This document shows positions 41,751 to 52,228 of a stretch of 64,000 bases of DNA, piece after piece. The notes under the pieces were generated by a model that was not told the DNA's origin, did not search any database, and saw only the letters and a program-made list of their open reading frames with translations. A program made the position numbers and the translations under genes. The stretch lies in assembly GCA_937868075.1 (NCBI GenBank), contig CALMLL010000033.1:26546-90545 (forward strand), given 5' to 3'. Position 1 is the stretch's first letter. Every line of letters begins with the position of its first letter. This stretch comes from an uncultured Marmoricola sp. (GTDB lineage Bacteria > Actinomycetota > Actinomycetes > Propionibacteriales > Nocardioidaceae).

Positions 41751-42434
41751 ATGAAGCCTCGACTGCTGCTGGCCCTCTGCGCGATCGTGCTGGTCCTGAC
41801 CGGGCAGGGATACAGCTCCGGGCTGGAGCTGCCCTCCAGCTGGCCGTGGGACCAGACACACGTCGACGAGCACGACGCCACCCTCACCGTGGTGCGGCAG
41901 CGAACGGCCGTGCCCGGCTACGACCGGTCCTGCAAGGCAGGACATGCCTGCGTGTTCGGGCCGGCCTGGACCGACGATGTCGACGTCCGGGACGGGCGCA
42001 ATGGGTGCGACCAACGCTCCGATGTTCTGCGGGAGAGCCTCGAGCAGATCCAGCTCAAGCCGGGCACCAACGGGTGCATCGTGGCCCGCGGGATCCTGCA
42101 CGACCCCTACACCGACCAGACGGTGACCTACGAGCGCAGTGGAAACACCGAGGTCGTCGCCGACCACGTGATCCCGCTCGCCGCGGCGTGGGACCTGGGC
42201 GCCGCCCAGTGGAGTCCGCGCAAGCGGCAGAACTTCGCCAACGACCCACGGAACTTGATCATCACCACCAGCGGCGCCAACCTGTCCAAGGGAGACAAGA
42301 CCCCGGGGGAGTGGATGCCCGAGCATGGGCGGTGCCGTTACGCCCAGGCCTACCTCGAGGTGGCACGCGCCTACGGGGTGGCCCTGACCCGGGCCGACCA
42401 CCGCGCCCTGACCGCAGCGACCGGTCGCTGCTAG
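41751..42434 (+). CDS. secreted HNH nuclease (DUF1524/GmrSD C-terminal type)
   Basis: A 227-residue protein with a signal peptide (MKPRLLLALCAIVLVLTGQGYS) and a GmrSD-C/DUF1524 HNH domain: DHVIPLAAAWDLGAAQW (catalytic His), FANDPRNLIITTSGANLSKGDKTPGEWMP and a C-terminal RCRYAQAYLEVARAYGV. Four cysteines suit an extracellular enzyme. Secreted members occur across actinobacteria. In a conjugative replicon it could act in DNA scavenging or against competing cells; this is inference. It overlaps the convergent gene by four bases. Confidence 0.8.
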   Translation: MKPRLLLALCAIVLVLTGQGYSSGLELPSSWPWDQTHVDEHDATLTVVRQRTAVPGYDRSCKAGHACVFGPAWTDDVDVRDGRNGCDQRSDVLRESLEQIQLKPGTNGCIVARGILHDPYTDQTVTYERSGNTEVVADHVIPLAAAWDLGAAQWSPRKRQNFANDPRNLIITTSGANLSKGDKTPGEWMPEHGRCRYAQAYLEVARAYGVALTRADHRALTAATGRC

Positions 42435-42871
42435 GGCCCCAGGTGTCGGTACCGCTTGTGCACCCCGGCGGTACTGCGCGACTGCCCGTCGTGCTCGACC
42501 AGCACGGTGGTGATCGTGCGCCAGGACAATCCGTGCGTCAGCGCCTCAGAGATCACCGACTCCACGTCCTCGCCGCGCGCTAACGCCTGCTCAGCCTGAG
42601 CCACGGCCTGGTTCCACGCCACGCGCGGATGGGCGGCCAGCCATCGCTCGACCTCCTCGACGTCGAAGGCGGCAGGAGCTGTGCGCGACGACGCCGGCAG
42701 GGGTGCCGGCATCCCCACGGTCAGCCGGGGCTTGGTCAAGGTCGACTCGGTCCGCCGGCCCTGGGCGCGAGCCGCGCGCAGAGCTGAAGGTGATGGCCGT
42801 TCGCCAAGGACCTGCTCGATCCGGGCAGCGAGCTCCTCATAGCCGTAGGTGGCACGTCGGGGTTCGCTCAC
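42431..42871 (-). CDS. hypothetical protein with helical domain
   Basis: A 146-residue protein starting with YGYEELAARIEQVLGERPSPSALRAARAQ, which could be an excisionase-like or winged-helix DNA-binding segment, a Pro-rich linker, and helices (VEEVERWLAAHPRVAWNQAV; SEALTHGLSWRTITTVLVEHDGQSRSTAGVHKRYRHLG). The C-terminal part resembles a second helix-turn-helix. GTG start with TAGACT upstream, possibly leaderless. Divergent from the whiB-like gene, so it may regulate it. No family recognised. Confidence 0.6.
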   Translation of the reverse strand: MSEPRRATYGYEELAARIEQVLGERPSPSALRAARAQGRRTESTLTKPRLTVGMPAPLPASSRTAPAAFDVEEVERWLAAHPRVAWNQAVAQAEQALARGEDVESVISEALTHGLSWRTITTVLVEHDGQSRSTAGVHKRYRHLGP

Positions 42872-42912
42872 GGCTGGAGTCTACGGACCCGACACGCCCA
42901 AACCCCCTGAGG

Positions 42913-42942
42913 TTGACGGGTCGCAGCAAGTGCGAGAGGGTG
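42913..42942 (+). promoter_or_regulatory. promoter region of the second whiB-like gene
   Basis: TTGACG at 42913 begins a stretch sharing GACGGGTCGCAGCAAG exactly with 16345-16360 upstream of the sigma-like gene, where the equivalent hexamer is the -35. A -10 is weak here (GAGGGT or AGGGTG at 17-18 bp). Confidence 0.45.
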
Positions 42943-42975
42943 GACCCAATCGCTCCCACCAAGGGCGAGGCACAA

Positions 42976-42992
42976 CCGGACTGACCAGCCGG
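42976..42992 (+). promoter_or_regulatory. leader hairpin with CTGACCA loop before the whiB-like gene
   Basis: CCGG-ACTGACCAG-CCGG, 17 bases upstream of the ATG. The CTGACCA loop core is the same as in the leader hairpins of the 59-63 kb cassettes, though the stem is only 4 bp. Confidence 0.35.
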
Positions 42993-43009
42993 AGAGAGAG
43001 GGACACCTC

Positions 43010-43540
43010 ATGACCATCACCACCCACCAGCGCAGCATCACCACCTACACTGAACTCACTGCGAGCATGCAGACTGACCCGGAGGCTCGTCACCACGGTG
43101 GCGCGGCCTCCGTGTCGTCTTCACCGCAGGCATTCCCCGTCGAGGCCGCCCGATGCGCGACCTTCCCCGCCCCGATGGAGTGGGTGCCGGACCGGGAACG
43201 GCGCGTCGTCCCCGACATGATGGCCGCCCTGTGCCGGCGGTGCCCGGGCCGCCAGAGCTGCCTGCTGTGGGCTCTGGCCGGGCAGGAGCAGGGCTACTGG
43301 GCCGGGACCACGACCAACGACCGCGCGATCATGCGACAGCTCGACCAGGACGACGTCGACACCGCCGACTGGCTTCAGGACCTCGCCCGCCGCGAGCTCA
43401 CCGACGGCGCGCTGCACCCGCTCGGCGAGGGCAGCTACTTCTGGTACCGCCGGCGCGGGTGCCGCTGCGGGGAGTGCAAGACCGCCAACGCGCAGGCACG
43501 AGCTCAGGAGCGCGCCAAGGCCAAGAGGCAGGCCGCGTGA
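43010..43540 (+). CDS. WhiB-family iron-sulphur regulator
   Basis: A 176-residue WhiB protein with Cys49, Cys75-x2-Cys78-x5-Cys84 for the [4Fe-4S] cluster and the following turn GYWAGTT, close to the family GVWGG. A C-terminal extension has GCRCGEC (three Cys) and a basic tail, typical of phage and plasmid WhiB versions. It leads a small operon (coupled by GTGA to the next gene) and precedes the restriction and CRISPR modules. Regulation of these is possible but not shown. Confidence 0.85.
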   Translation: MTITTHQRSITTYTELTASMQTDPEARHHGGAASVSSSPQAFPVEAARCATFPAPMEWVPDRERRVVPDMMAALCRRCPGRQSCLLWALAGQEQGYWAGTTTNDRAIMRQLDQDDVDTADWLQDLARRELTDGALHPLGEGSYFWYRRRGCRCGECKTANAQARAQERAKAKRQAA

Positions 43541-44175
43541 CGACCACCCTGCGGGTAGGCGAGACTCAGAACAGTCCTCTACCCGACCCAGAGAAGAGCT
43601 GGCACAACACGATGGCGCTCATCGACAGCCCGTGGAGCCGTCTGCGCAAGCCGCCGACCATCCCGACCGGCTTCACCGCCCAGGCACTCAACGACCTCGA
43701 CGACCTCTCCTTCGCCGAGCTGATCCAGGCGCAGCTGGTGCCACGCGACCAGGACGTCCAGGGGCGACGGCTGTGGGACAGGTTCTGGAAGGTCCTGCGC
43801 GAGGACGACCAGCTCGCCGACCGCACCTACAACGTGCTCGAGCAGTTCCTCGACACCACCGAGGACGCGCTGGAGACCGGAGATCTCGACGAGGCCGGGA
43901 CCAAGCGCGCCGAGAAGTTCAAGCAGCAGTGCGAGATGAGCTGGAAGCGGATCGACCGTGGCCGCGACCGCGACGGCGCCTTGGGATGGGCCGGCGAGCA
44001 CGCAACCGCGCACCCGCCGCACTCCCGGCGGGTCATCGCCGCGCTGATCGGCGCGATCGCACGGCACCGCGCCGAAGTTCTGCGCGAGTTCGGCAAGCCC
44101 AACGCTGCCGACGCCGAGCTGTGGGACGTCATGGCCCACCTCGGTCTGGACCCCCGCGACTACGAGACGCGGTGA
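43537..44175 (+). CDS. hypothetical helical protein
   Basis: A 212-residue acidic, mainly helical protein (DLSFAELIQAQLVPRDQDVQGRRLWDRFWKVL; YNVLEQFLDTTEDALETGDLDEAGTKRAEKFKQQC; SRRVIAALIGAIARHRAEVLREFG). It looks like small phage or plasmid accessory proteins of unknown role. GTG start overlaps the whiB stop and its own stop overlaps a following short gene. Confidence 0.65.
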   Translation: MTTTLRVGETQNSPLPDPEKSWHNTMALIDSPWSRLRKPPTIPTGFTAQALNDLDDLSFAELIQAQLVPRDQDVQGRRLWDRFWKVLREDDQLADRTYNVLEQFLDTTEDALETGDLDEAGTKRAEKFKQQCEMSWKRIDRGRDRDGALGWAGEHATAHPPHSRRVIAALIGAIARHRAEVLREFGKPNAADAELWDVMAHLGLDPRDYETR

Positions 44176-44396
44176 GGTTAGAGCAGCTGCAGCGGAAGTC
44201 GATCCCGACTGGCCAAGACCTGCGGGTGCGTCTGGCTCGCCTCGAGGGGCCAAGACCTGGCGACCCCAGTCAGGGCCCCTTCGTCGCCGCCGAGCAAGGC
44301 TTCCGGATCTTCTACGGCCTCGGCGGGCATCGCGAGAAGAATGCGAGTGAGGACATGCTGGCGCAACTGAACGGACCGAGTCATGTCCAGCAGTGA
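44172..44396 (+). CDS. short hypothetical protein coupled to the preceding gene
   Basis: A 74-codon frame whose GTG overlaps the previous stop (GTGA). It has a rare TTA leucine as its third codon. The product has a basic helix (RVRLARLEGPRPG) and an aromatic core (GFRIFYGLGGH). The neat coupling supports it, the short length does not. It otherwise fills the gap before the methylase gene. Confidence 0.4.
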   Translation: MRLEQLQRKSIPTGQDLRVRLARLEGPRPGDPSQGPFVAAEQGFRIFYGLGGHREKNASEDMLAQLNGPSHVQQ

Positions 44397-44496
44397 TCCC
44401 GCACGCTGACTCTCAGGCCATCCTCCAAGATCAACCTGAGACGGGACGTAAGGTCATGGGCAGAATCCACCCACCACACCGGGAGTTCACCACCCC

Positions 44497-46632
44497 ATGG
44501 CCAACGACCTCAACAACCTGCTGGACCGCGTAGAGCGGGTTGATAGGTCCCTCGCGGCCGAGCTGCGCGCCCAGATCAGCACTCTCGCCCGCCGGCGCGA
44601 GTTCGGCCTCAACTTCGAGAAGCACAAACCGGAGACCGTCGAGCTGTACGGCCGCACGGTCAGGGCCGGCGACAAGGTCCGGATACTCAACCCCCGCGGC
44701 CAGCACGGGCCCCGGAAAGACCCCCGGACTTGGCGAGTGCAGACCATCACCAAGACCAGGTCGGGGCAGCACCAGGCGGAACTGCTGGACCTCAACGGCA
44801 ACGCCGAGCAGAGCGCGCCGCTGGACGAGCTCGTGGTCATCGCCGACTTCCGAGACCCGATCTACCCAGGCCTGCGCCACACCGGAGCCGTGCGACGGGG
44901 CGGAGACAAGCCGCATCACGTGGTAATCAACGCCGAGAACTTCCACGCGCTCGAGGCAATGCTCTTCAGCCACCAAGGGAGGGTGTCGGCCGTCTTCCTT
45001 GACCCCCCGTACAACTCGGGGGCACGGGACTGGAAGTACAGCAACGACTACGTCGATGCAGAAGACGGCTACCGACACTCAAAGTGGCTTGCTTTCATGG
45101 AGCGCCGCCTCAAACTGGCTCGCAAGCTGCTGAATCCGACCGACTCCGTCCTCATCATCAGCATCGACGAACGCGAGTATCTACGACTGGGGCTCCTGTT
45201 GGAGCAACTCTTCCCCGAGGCTCGGCTACAGATGGTCTCGGTGGCCATCAACCCGGCTGCGATCGCACGAGGGTCCGAGTTCAGGCGCGCTGACGAGTAC
45301 TACTTTTTCGTCATGCTGGGACGGTCGGCTCCTCTACCTGTCCCGCTGGCCAGCGACTGGGTCACCACCAAAGGTCGCACACATCGAGGAGAGATCCGCT
45401 GGGACCTTCTTCGCCGATCAGCTGCTTCGGCGGCCAGAAGCGACCGGCCGGGCATGTTCTTCCCAATCTTCCTGAACCGAGATACAAGGACGATCCACTC
45501 GATTGGCGACGCCATCGACCTGGGCACTGACCGATCAACGGTCGTCCCGCCCAACGGCACGATCGCGGTGTGGCCGATACGAAGGAACGGGTCCGAAGGC
45601 CGGTGGAGGCTGGGCCCATCCTCCACTCGGGAGGCTCTTGCCAGCGGCTTCGTGAAGGTCGGAGCGGTCAAGGGCGAAAACACCCCGATCTACTACCTGA
45701 CGTTGGGAGAGCAGCGGAAGATCCGCGACGGCATCTACACCGTCACCGGCCGCGACACGGACGGGTCAGTGATGACTTCCACCCTGGACTCGGACGAGCG
45801 TCGAGTCATCCCGAGCACCCAATGGCGGGTTGCCAGTCATGACTCGACGCAGTACGGCTCACGGATGCTGACGCGATTCATCCCTGACCGGCGGTTCCCT
45901 TTCCCAAAGAGTCTGTACGCCGTTGAAGACGCCCTGAGGTTCTTCCTCGCCGACAAGCCCGACGCCGTCGTCGTCGACTTCTTCGCCGGCTCTGGCACCA
46001 CGGCACACGCCGTCATGCGCCTCAACCGTCAGGACGGCGGCCGGCGCCAAAGCATCCTGGTGACCAACAACGAGGTCTCAGCCACGGAAGAGGTGTCACT
46101 TCGCCGCAAGGGCCACCGTCCGGGAGACGTCGAGTGGGAAGCGCTCGGGATCTGCGACTACATCACTAAGCCCCGCATCGAGGCGGCCATCACCGGACTA
46201 ACGCCAACCGGTGAACCTATCCGGGGGGAGTACCAGTTCACCGATCCCTTCCCCATGGCCGATGGCTTCGAGGAGAACGTCGAGTTCTTCACCCTGACCT
46301 ACGAGGATCCACGGGTCGTGGGTGCCGACATGGCGTTCGAGGCGATCGCCCCGTTGCTGTGGATGCGCGCCGGTGCCCGCGGATCTCGGATCACCGTCCC
46401 TACAGACACCTACGCGCTGGCAGACACCTACGGGGTGCTCTTCTCGAGCGACACCGCCGGCGACTTCGCTGACGCCGTCGACCAGGCTGCGGACCTCCAG
46501 GTGGTGTTCATCGTGACCGACGACGAGAAGCAGTTTCAACGGGTCTCCGCCTTGCTGCCGGCTCGGGTTGAGACGGTGCGGCTGTATGAGTCGTACCTGC
46601 GGACCTTCGAGATCAACACCGGTAAGGAGTAG
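44497..46632 (+). CDS. mod: type III restriction-modification methyltransferase (Mod)
   Basis: A 711-residue N6-adenine methyltransferase of the beta class. The catalytic DPPY (motif IV, near residue 169) precedes the SAM-binding FAGSGTT (motif I, near 496), and the variable region between them is the target-recognition domain. That region (about 45.2-45.8 kb) looks lower in GC than the flanks, which fits domain exchange. A SacI-like or OB-type N-terminal segment precedes. It modifies host DNA and, with Res, forms a type III system. It ends three bases before res. Confidence 0.88.
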   Translation: MANDLNNLLDRVERVDRSLAAELRAQISTLARRREFGLNFEKHKPETVELYGRTVRAGDKVRILNPRGQHGPRKDPRTWRVQTITKTRSGQHQAELLDLNGNAEQSAPLDELVVIADFRDPIYPGLRHTGAVRRGGDKPHHVVINAENFHALEAMLFSHQGRVSAVFLDPPYNSGARDWKYSNDYVDAEDGYRHSKWLAFMERRLKLARKLLNPTDSVLIISIDEREYLRLGLLLEQLFPEARLQMVSVAINPAAIARGSEFRRADEYYFFVMLGRSAPLPVPLASDWVTTKGRTHRGEIRWDLLRRSAASAARSDRPGMFFPIFLNRDTRTIHSIGDAIDLGTDRSTVVPPNGTIAVWPIRRNGSEGRWRLGPSSTREALASGFVKVGAVKGENTPIYYLTLGEQRKIRDGIYTVTGRDTDGSVMTSTLDSDERRVIPSTQWRVASHDSTQYGSRMLTRFIPDRRFPFPKSLYAVEDALRFFLADKPDAVVVDFFAGSGTTAHAVMRLNRQDGGRRQSILVTNNEVSATEEVSLRRKGHRPGDVEWEALGICDYITKPRIEAAITGLTPTGEPIRGEYQFTDPFPMADGFEENVEFFTLTYEDPRVVGADMAFEAIAPLLWMRAGARGSRITVPTDTYALADTYGVLFSSDTAGDFADAVDQAADLQVVFIVTDDEKQFQRVSALLPARVETVRLYESYLRTFEINTGKE

Positions 46633-46635
46633 TGG

Positions 46636-49227
46636 GTGCGCTACCAGCTGAAGGACTACCAGGACGACGCGGCCCGGTCCGTCTTGGACCGGCTCGAGCA
46701 GTGCCGTGAGGACTACCACCGGCGCGGGGAGCGGTTCTCCTTCGCGCTCTCGGCGACCACGGGTGCCGGCAAGACCGTGATTGCCGCGACCGTGATCGAG
46801 GCACTGATCCATGGCTCCACCGAGTTCGATGTCGAGGCCGACCCAGGTGCTGTGGTGCTGTGGATCAGTAAGGACCCGGCACTCAACGAGCAGACCCGGC
46901 ACCGGATCATCGAAGCCGCCGACCGGGTTCCAGTCGGGGACCTGGTCCTGCTGGACAAGGACTTCGCCGGCGAGAAGTTGGAGAAGGGCACCGTCTACTT
47001 CATCAACCCGGCCAAGCTGGCCAGCAGCAGCCTGTTCGTGCGCAAGACCAACGCCCGCCAGTTCACGTTCTGGGAGATCCTCGACAACACCATCCGGGAC
47101 GACCAGCTGACCCTCTACGTGATCCTCGACGAGGCACACGAGGGGATGAAGGCGGTCCGGCGGGATGAGGCCGAGGAACGCCAGACGATCGTGCAGAAGA
47201 TCATCAACGGCAACGGGACCAACCTGCCCGTGCCGATCGTCTGGGGGATCTCGGCCACCCCGGAGCGGTTCACCACGGCGATGGCCAGCGCCACCGAGCG
47301 AACCGCGAAATCGAACGTGGTGATCGACCCCGTCCGGGTGCAGGCCTCGGGGCTGCTGAAGAACACCCTGGTGCTCGACATCCCGGACGAGAAGGGTGAC
47401 TTCGAGACCTCGATGCTGCGCGACGGGACGATCGAGTTCGTCGCTCAGAGCGCCCGCTGGGCCGACTACTGCGCCACTGAAGGCGAGAACGTGGTCACCC
47501 CGCTGCTGGTGGTGCAGATGCCCAACAAGGAGACCGGAGCCGCCGGCGAGAAGGCTGAGGACCGGCTCATCGCCACCAGCCTCAACGTCATCCGTGGCGC
47601 CTTCCCGGAGTTCACCGACGACTGCGTCGCCCACGTCCTGGGCGACCGCGGGGATCTGGAGATTAACGGCATACCGATCCCGAAGGTCAAGCCGCAGGAC
47701 ATCCAGAATGATCCGACGGTGCGGGTGCTGCTGGCCAAGGACGCCGTCTCCACCGGATGGGACTGCCCTCGAGCAGAGGTCCTGGTCTCGTTGCGGCCGG
47801 CGCGGGACAAGACCTACATCACCCAGTTGCTCGGCCGGATGGTGCGAACCCCGCTGGCGCGGTCGACCAACGACGACCGTCTCAACTCGGCCTCGTGCTT
47901 CCTGCCGCACTTCGACCGGCCCACCGCCAAGGCGGTCTCCGAGGAGATCATGGGCATCGCCAAGTCTCGAGGTGGCGAGCCGCCGCTGCCGCCGGGGCCA
48001 AAGGTGATCTTCCAGCCGGTCGACCTGGCCTGGAACGAGCAGGTCCCCGAGGAGGTCCGCGACCTGCTTGAGAGCCTGCCCTCGCTGCCCAAGCCGGCGG
48101 CCTCGCCGAAACCGGTCAAGCGGGCGATCGACGCAGCCACCGCGATGGCTGTCGACGGGTTCGTGGACAAGCCCAACGAACAGCTGATGAGCTCGCTGTT
48201 CGGGGTGCTCGACGGGGCCGCTGCCCAGTACGCACACGACGTCGAGCAGATCTCGGCCGCGATCATGGAGGCCGAGGTGCGCAGGTTCACCACGCGGCAT
48301 GGGGACAGTGCCACGCAGACCAGCCAGATGGTGCGCGAGGCCGACGAGAACACGGTGAAGGAGGCGCTGGGCTCCACCCGGCGGGTTCTCGGTGCAGCGG
48401 TGGTCACCGGCTACCTCAAGCGGCTCTACCAGCAGGCGCTGACCGCCGACGGGATCACTGCTGACCTAGTCAGCGTCGACGCCCAGGTCGCAGCGCTGTC
48501 CCGGATCGAACGCAACGGCGAGGCCGTGGTGGTCAAGGCGCTTCAGGACACCGCCGAGACGCAGACCCGGGCGTGGTTGGAGAAGTACCACGGGCAGATC
48601 AAGCTTCTGGGTGATGCCCGTCAAGCGGTCTACGACGACATCCGGGGCCAAGCCCGCGAACCGGAGCTCACTCCCACCGAGTTGCGGACCTACCAACGTG
48701 TCGAGGGAGGGACCGCCGAGGGGGAGAAGCTGCCCCGTTACCCCAAGCACGTCCTGGCCGACGGCGACGGGCAGTGGCCGTTGGACCCCAAGTTCACCAG
48801 CTGGGAGAAGGACGTCCTCGCCCAAGAGCTCGACCGGTCCTCGGTCGTGGCCTGGTACCGCAACCCCTCCGACGCCGGCAAACACTCCATCCGGGTCCCC
48901 TACCGCAAGGACGGGCTCTGGAAGTCGCTGCAGCCGGACTTCATCTTCTTCGACACCAACGCCGGCGGGCAGATCGTCCCCTCAATCGTCGATCCCCACA
49001 GCGGCAGCTTCACCGGAGCGCTGGAGCGCCTCGAGGGGTTGGCCCGGTACGCCGAGGAGCACGGTGCGGTCTACGCCAGGATCGACGCGATCGACGAGGG
49101 GCGAGACAAGACCCTGCGTTCGTTGGATCTGAAGGACCCCGCGGTCCGGGCGGCGATCCTGGCGGCCGAGAAGGACGGCAAGTCGGCGGCCGACCTCTTC
49201 AACGGTCCGCAGTCCCGCGCCTACTGA
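46636..49227 (+). CDS. res: type III restriction enzyme Res subunit
   Basis: An 863-residue superfamily 2 helicase-nuclease. P-loop ATTGAGKTV near residue 41, DEAH box ILDEAHEG near 163, SATP motif near 204, motif VI TQLLGRMVRTP near 395. The C-terminal third (PDFIFFDTNAGG... near 765) occupies the place of the nuclease domain, but I cannot confirm a full PD-ExK set. GTG start. With Mod it cleaves DNA with unmodified sites after ATP-driven translocation. Length fits the family. Confidence 0.85.
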   Translation: MRYQLKDYQDDAARSVLDRLEQCREDYHRRGERFSFALSATTGAGKTVIAATVIEALIHGSTEFDVEADPGAVVLWISKDPALNEQTRHRIIEAADRVPVGDLVLLDKDFAGEKLEKGTVYFINPAKLASSSLFVRKTNARQFTFWEILDNTIRDDQLTLYVILDEAHEGMKAVRRDEAEERQTIVQKIINGNGTNLPVPIVWGISATPERFTTAMASATERTAKSNVVIDPVRVQASGLLKNTLVLDIPDEKGDFETSMLRDGTIEFVAQSARWADYCATEGENVVTPLLVVQMPNKETGAAGEKAEDRLIATSLNVIRGAFPEFTDDCVAHVLGDRGDLEINGIPIPKVKPQDIQNDPTVRVLLAKDAVSTGWDCPRAEVLVSLRPARDKTYITQLLGRMVRTPLARSTNDDRLNSASCFLPHFDRPTAKAVSEEIMGIAKSRGGEPPLPPGPKVIFQPVDLAWNEQVPEEVRDLLESLPSLPKPAASPKPVKRAIDAATAMAVDGFVDKPNEQLMSSLFGVLDGAAAQYAHDVEQISAAIMEAEVRRFTTRHGDSATQTSQMVREADENTVKEALGSTRRVLGAAVVTGYLKRLYQQALTADGITADLVSVDAQVAALSRIERNGEAVVVKALQDTAETQTRAWLEKYHGQIKLLGDARQAVYDDIRGQAREPELTPTELRTYQRVEGGTAEGEKLPRYPKHVLADGDGQWPLDPKFTSWEKDVLAQELDRSSVVAWYRNPSDAGKHSIRVPYRKDGLWKSLQPDFIFFDTNAGGQIVPSIVDPHSGSFTGALERLEGLARYAEEHGAVYARIDAIDEGRDKTLRSLDLKDPAVRAAILAAEKDGKSAADLFNGPQSRAY

Positions 49228-49247
49228 CCTGATCTCGCGTGCATGAG

Positions 49248-49264
49248 GGGGTCACAGAGACCCC
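49248..49264 (+). terminator. short hairpin between res and csf1
   Basis: GGGGTC-ACAGA-GACCCC, 21 bp past the res stop, no T tract. It may separate the restriction and CRISPR transcripts. Confidence 0.4.
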
Positions 49265-49319
49265 GCTGGTGAACCTTCCCCAGGTGACCGTCGCAAACCA
49301 CTGACCGTGCGAGGCCACC

Positions 49320-50627
<1,308 letters not shown>

Positions 50628-50628
<1 letters not shown>

Positions 50629-51509
50629 TGCGCACCACCCAGTGGGAAGGCACCCTGACCGCACTGTCCTCGATCGCCCACGGCGGTGAGACCCGCGGCA
50701 CCATCACCCTGCTTCGCCGCGAGCTGGTCTGCTCTTCCAGCGGTGAGCTCGTCCACGTCCCGATCGTCTCCGGCAACACCCTGCGCGGCCGGCTACGCCG
50801 ACTGGGGGAGGAGCTGCTCCGCGACGCCGTCGGCTACGAAGGTCTCCTGCACCCTGCAGCAGCTCACGCGCTCAGGGGCGGTGGGTCGCTGGCCAAGACC
50901 GGTCACGAACCGCTGTCCGGGAACCGACTCCAGCAACTGCGCGACCTGGTCCCGCAGATCGGGGTGTTCGGCGCCGCCGGGGGAGGGACGATCATCAACG
51001 GTGCCCTCGATGTCGGCAAGGTCGTCCCTCACCTGAGCGAGACCAGCCACATCACCGGCGTCACCACCACCCGCTCTGCCTTCACCGGCACCCAGCTCGA
51101 GGCCTACACCCGTCAGGACGACGGCGACGGCCACGACTTCGCCGGCGTCATCACCCCGGTCGACGCCGGAGCCGAGCTCCTCTTCGACGACACCGGGCGA
51201 CCTGAACCAGTGCTGCGCGGAGGCAACCAGATGCTCTTCCACATCGAGACCTTCCCGGCTGGCACCACCTTCAGCACCTGGCTGCGGCTGCGCCGACCCA
51301 GCCCTCTGGAGATGGCCTTCTTCCTCGAGGTGCTCGACACCTTCCACAGCGACGGGCGGCTCGGGGGTCGGGTCGGGATCGGCCATGGTCAGGTGAGGGC
51401 CGACCTCACCGTCGACGTGCCGCCCACCACCGAGGAGCTCCCGGACTGGCGCGCTGTGCTCGACCAGAACCGTAGCGAGATCCTCACCGCACTCCAGGGG
51501 CTGGCGTGA
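50628..51509 (+). CDS. csf2: Csf2, Cas7-family backbone subunit
   Basis: A 293-residue RAMP protein that would polymerise along guide or other RNA. The N-terminal RRM-type core has LTALSSIAHGGETRG and VHVPIVSGNTLRGRLRRLG, the Cas7/Csm3-like segment, and a Gly-rich part (GVFGAAGGGTIINGALDVGKV). The C-terminus (FLEVLDTFHSDGRLGGRVGIGHGQVRADL) is the RAMP Gly-rich loop. This is the clearest cas gene here and anchors the type IV assignment. One-base overlap with the cas11-like stop. Confidence 0.85.
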
Positions 51510-52228
51510 AGCCGCTCCAGGTGCGGGCTCATCTGGCGTTCGGGATCGCCCAGGCAGCGCCGTGGGGCATCGCGCTGGACGGACTGCTCGCCTCGGAGCT
51601 GTGGGCGCGTCAGAAGGCCTCTTGCCGCGAGCAGGGCCAGGAGTACGTGCGCGCGATGGAGCGCGACGACCCACCGGATCTCGATCTCCCGTTGGCGCGG
51701 TGCACCCCGACCGATGGCCCATGGCACTGGGCCGCGACCTGCGCCCTGCCCGACCAGGACTCCGGCCGGGTCGATGTCCACACCTGGACCGGACGGGTGG
51801 ATGCCCGGGCGCTGGAGCAGGTCTCCACGGGACTGCCGAAGACGGTCTCTGACCGACAGGGACGGTTCCGGGCCCGCAGGATGCCGCTGTTGGTCACACC
51901 GTGCGCCTCGGTGACCTGGCACGCCGTCGGAGACCCGACCGCGATCCGTGAGCTGCTGGAGCCGGTCGTCAGCATCGGCAAGAAGCGTTCCACCGGTGAA
52001 GGCCACGTCCTGTGTTGGGAGGTGCAGCTCGCCGAGGACCTCGACGAGTTCACCGCCGGCCATCTGCACCCCGACGGGACCCTGGGCAGGCCATGCCCAC
52101 AGACCTGTCGAGACCGGGCCGGTGCCGAGGTTGTCGACGGAGGCCTCGGCCGAGCCGGGATCCGACCGCCCTACATGCATCCCGCCCGACAGCACCAGCT
52201 CGCGCTCCCGGCACTGCTGAGCTCATGA
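51506..52228 (+). CDS. csf3: Csf3, Cas5-family subunit
   Basis: A 240-residue RAMP protein. The N-terminus LQVRAHLAFGIAQAAPWGIALDGLLASELW matches the Csf3/Cas5 start, and the glycine-rich loop VSIGKKRSTGEGHVLCWEV (near residues 153-170) and the end GIRPPYMHPARQ are typical of Csf3. It would cap the 5' end of the RNA in the complex. The GTG start overlaps the csf2 stop. Confidence 0.83.
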   Translation: MKPLQVRAHLAFGIAQAAPWGIALDGLLASELWARQKASCREQGQEYVRAMERDDPPDLDLPLARCTPTDGPWHWAATCALPDQDSGRVDVHTWTGRVDARALEQVSTGLPKTVSDRQGRFRARRMPLLVTPCASVTWHAVGDPTAIRELLEPVVSIGKKRSTGEGHVLCWEVQLAEDLDEFTAGHLHPDGTLGRPCPQTCRDRAGAEVVDGGLGRAGIRPPYMHPARQHQLALPALLSS

